From positions 1-6,340 of the forward strand of contig JBJOLU010000182.1 in assembly GCA_046052705.1 (NCBI GenBank): DNA of 6,340 nucleotides. Direction: 5' to 3'. Position 1 is the first letter of the stretch. Every line of letters begins with the position of its first letter. The DNA is from JBBATK01 sp046052705. GTDB taxonomy: Bacteria > Bacteroidota > Ignavibacteria > Kapaibacteriales > NICIL-2. Made by a program: the position numbers and the translations under genes. Shown here piece after piece: positions 5,861-6,340 of the stretch. The notes beneath the pieces were generated by a model. It did no database searches. It saw only the letters and a program-made list of their open reading frames with translations, and was not told where the DNA came from.

Positions 5861-6340
5861 TCAAATCACATCTTCTTTTTTCATTTCCTGAATTGCAACT
5901 CCCACCGTCGTTCGCACTGAGAGATGCGATGCTAATACAGCTCGCAAATCGGAAATAGGAATGTCTGTTTGTAAATCGCCATCCACAGCAACCGAAATAC
6001 TACCGGTCTCTTCGGAAACTACCAGCACTACAACGTCCGCAACCTCACTCAGGCCCAATGCAGCGCGATGACGTGTACCGAGATTCCTCGTGCGCAGTTT
6101 CATGGTGTTACTCAGGGGAAGAATGCACCGAGCGGCTACCACAATTTGTCCATCCAAAATCACGGCACCGTCGTGCAGCGGACTACGTACGTTGAAGATC
6201 GACGTCAATAACTCCGTAGATACTACCGCCTGTAATGAAATACCGGATTCTACAGCCGTGCGAATATTCGTCAGTTTGGAAAAAACAATCAGCGCGCCCA
6301 CATGTTTTTCGCTGAACTCCCGCACCGCATCAATCACTTC
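5861..6340 (-). CDS. cdaA: Diadenylate cyclase CdaA (DAC domain), N-terminus outside window
   Basis: Makes the second messenger cyclic di-AMP from two ATP; in other bacteria c-di-AMP controls potassium and osmolyte transport and cell-wall homeostasis. About 159 residues of the C-terminal catalytic domain are present. Visible are IGALIV-like VGALIVF near the right edge, SPLHDGAVI with the DGA motif encoded at 6164-6172, LGTRHRAALGLSE with the RHR motif near 6065-6079, and VVSEETGSISV. Both hallmark DAC motifs are intact, so the cyclase is probably active. The domain pattern matches CdaA rather than DisA, since the protein ends soon after the DAC domain with no DNA-binding region. The usual three N-terminal membrane helices would lie beyond the window. 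The GTG near 6337 is an internal Val codon, not a start, because the frame stays open to the edge with family-like sequence. It is the first visible gene of the minus-strand run. Confidence 0.94.
   Translation of the reverse strand, partial: EVIDAVREFSEKHVGALIVFSKLTNIRTAVESGISLQAVVSTELLTSIFNVRSPLHDGAVILDGQIVVAARCILPLSNTMKLRTRNLGTRHRAALGLSEVADVVVLVVSEETGSISVAVDGDLQTDIPISDLRAVLASHLSVRTTVGVAIQEMKKEDVI

Noticed and set aside
6335..6337. GTG near the right edge as the start of cdaA
   Set aside because: The frame remains open to the edge and the sequence there matches the internal part of CdaA; the membrane helices and true start must lie outside the window.
1..6340. Mobile, phage, defence or CRISPR-like content
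   Set aside because: Every substantial stretch is covered by conserved housekeeping genes in compact runs; no repeat array, transposase, integrase or toxin-antitoxin frame was seen on either strand.

Overview
This window looks like ordinary housekeeping chromosome from a Gram-negative bacterium. The LPS genes (kdsA and a lipoprotein-type lptC) require an outer membrane. A cdaA-type diadenylate cyclase in the same window argues against most Proteobacteria and fits the Bacteroidota/Chlorobiota/Ignavibacteria (FCB) side of the tree, where c-di-AMP, LPS and ComB-like proteins occur together. Weak or absent Shine-Dalgarno sequences at several genes also fit. This placement is inferred from gene content and protein style; no search was run.

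Layout. Positions 1-484 (minus) hold the N-terminal two thirds of a ComB-family 2-phosphosulfolactate phosphatase that leaves the window at its left edge. A 62-base divergent gap (485-546) separates it from a plus-strand run of four tightly packed genes: kdsA (547-1353), lptC (1358-1936), tpiA (1950-2780, GTG start) and pgsA (2774-3361, TTG start). This run ends tail-to-tail, with a 9-base overlap, against a minus-strand run transcribed from the right edge: cdaA (5861-6340, 5' end outside the window), pcm (5094-5777), miaA (4138-5097) and surE (3353-4114, GTG start). No gene-free stretch reaches 300 bases; the longest gaps are 83 and 62 bases. I see no tRNA, rRNA, insertion sequence, CRISPR array or prophage remnant.

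How the genes fit together. The plus-strand run is envelope-weighted: KdsA makes Kdo-8-phosphate for the LPS core, LptC helps carry LPS to the outer membrane, and PgsA makes the precursor of phosphatidylglycerol and cardiolipin. TpiA, between them, interconverts the triose phosphates. The minus-strand run combines a second-messenger synthase (CdaA), protein-damage repair (Pcm), tRNA modification (MiaA) and a nucleotidase (SurE). The pcm/surE pairing recalls the well-known proteobacterial surE-pcm pair, but here the order is reversed and miaA lies between them.

I find no convincing undescribed system. The points most worth a second look are the ComB homologue with no evident coenzyme M context, the pcm-miaA-surE arrangement, the lipoprotein LptC directly behind kdsA, a small in-frame tandem duplication at the end of tpiA, and the convergent overlap with a nearby symmetric hairpin.
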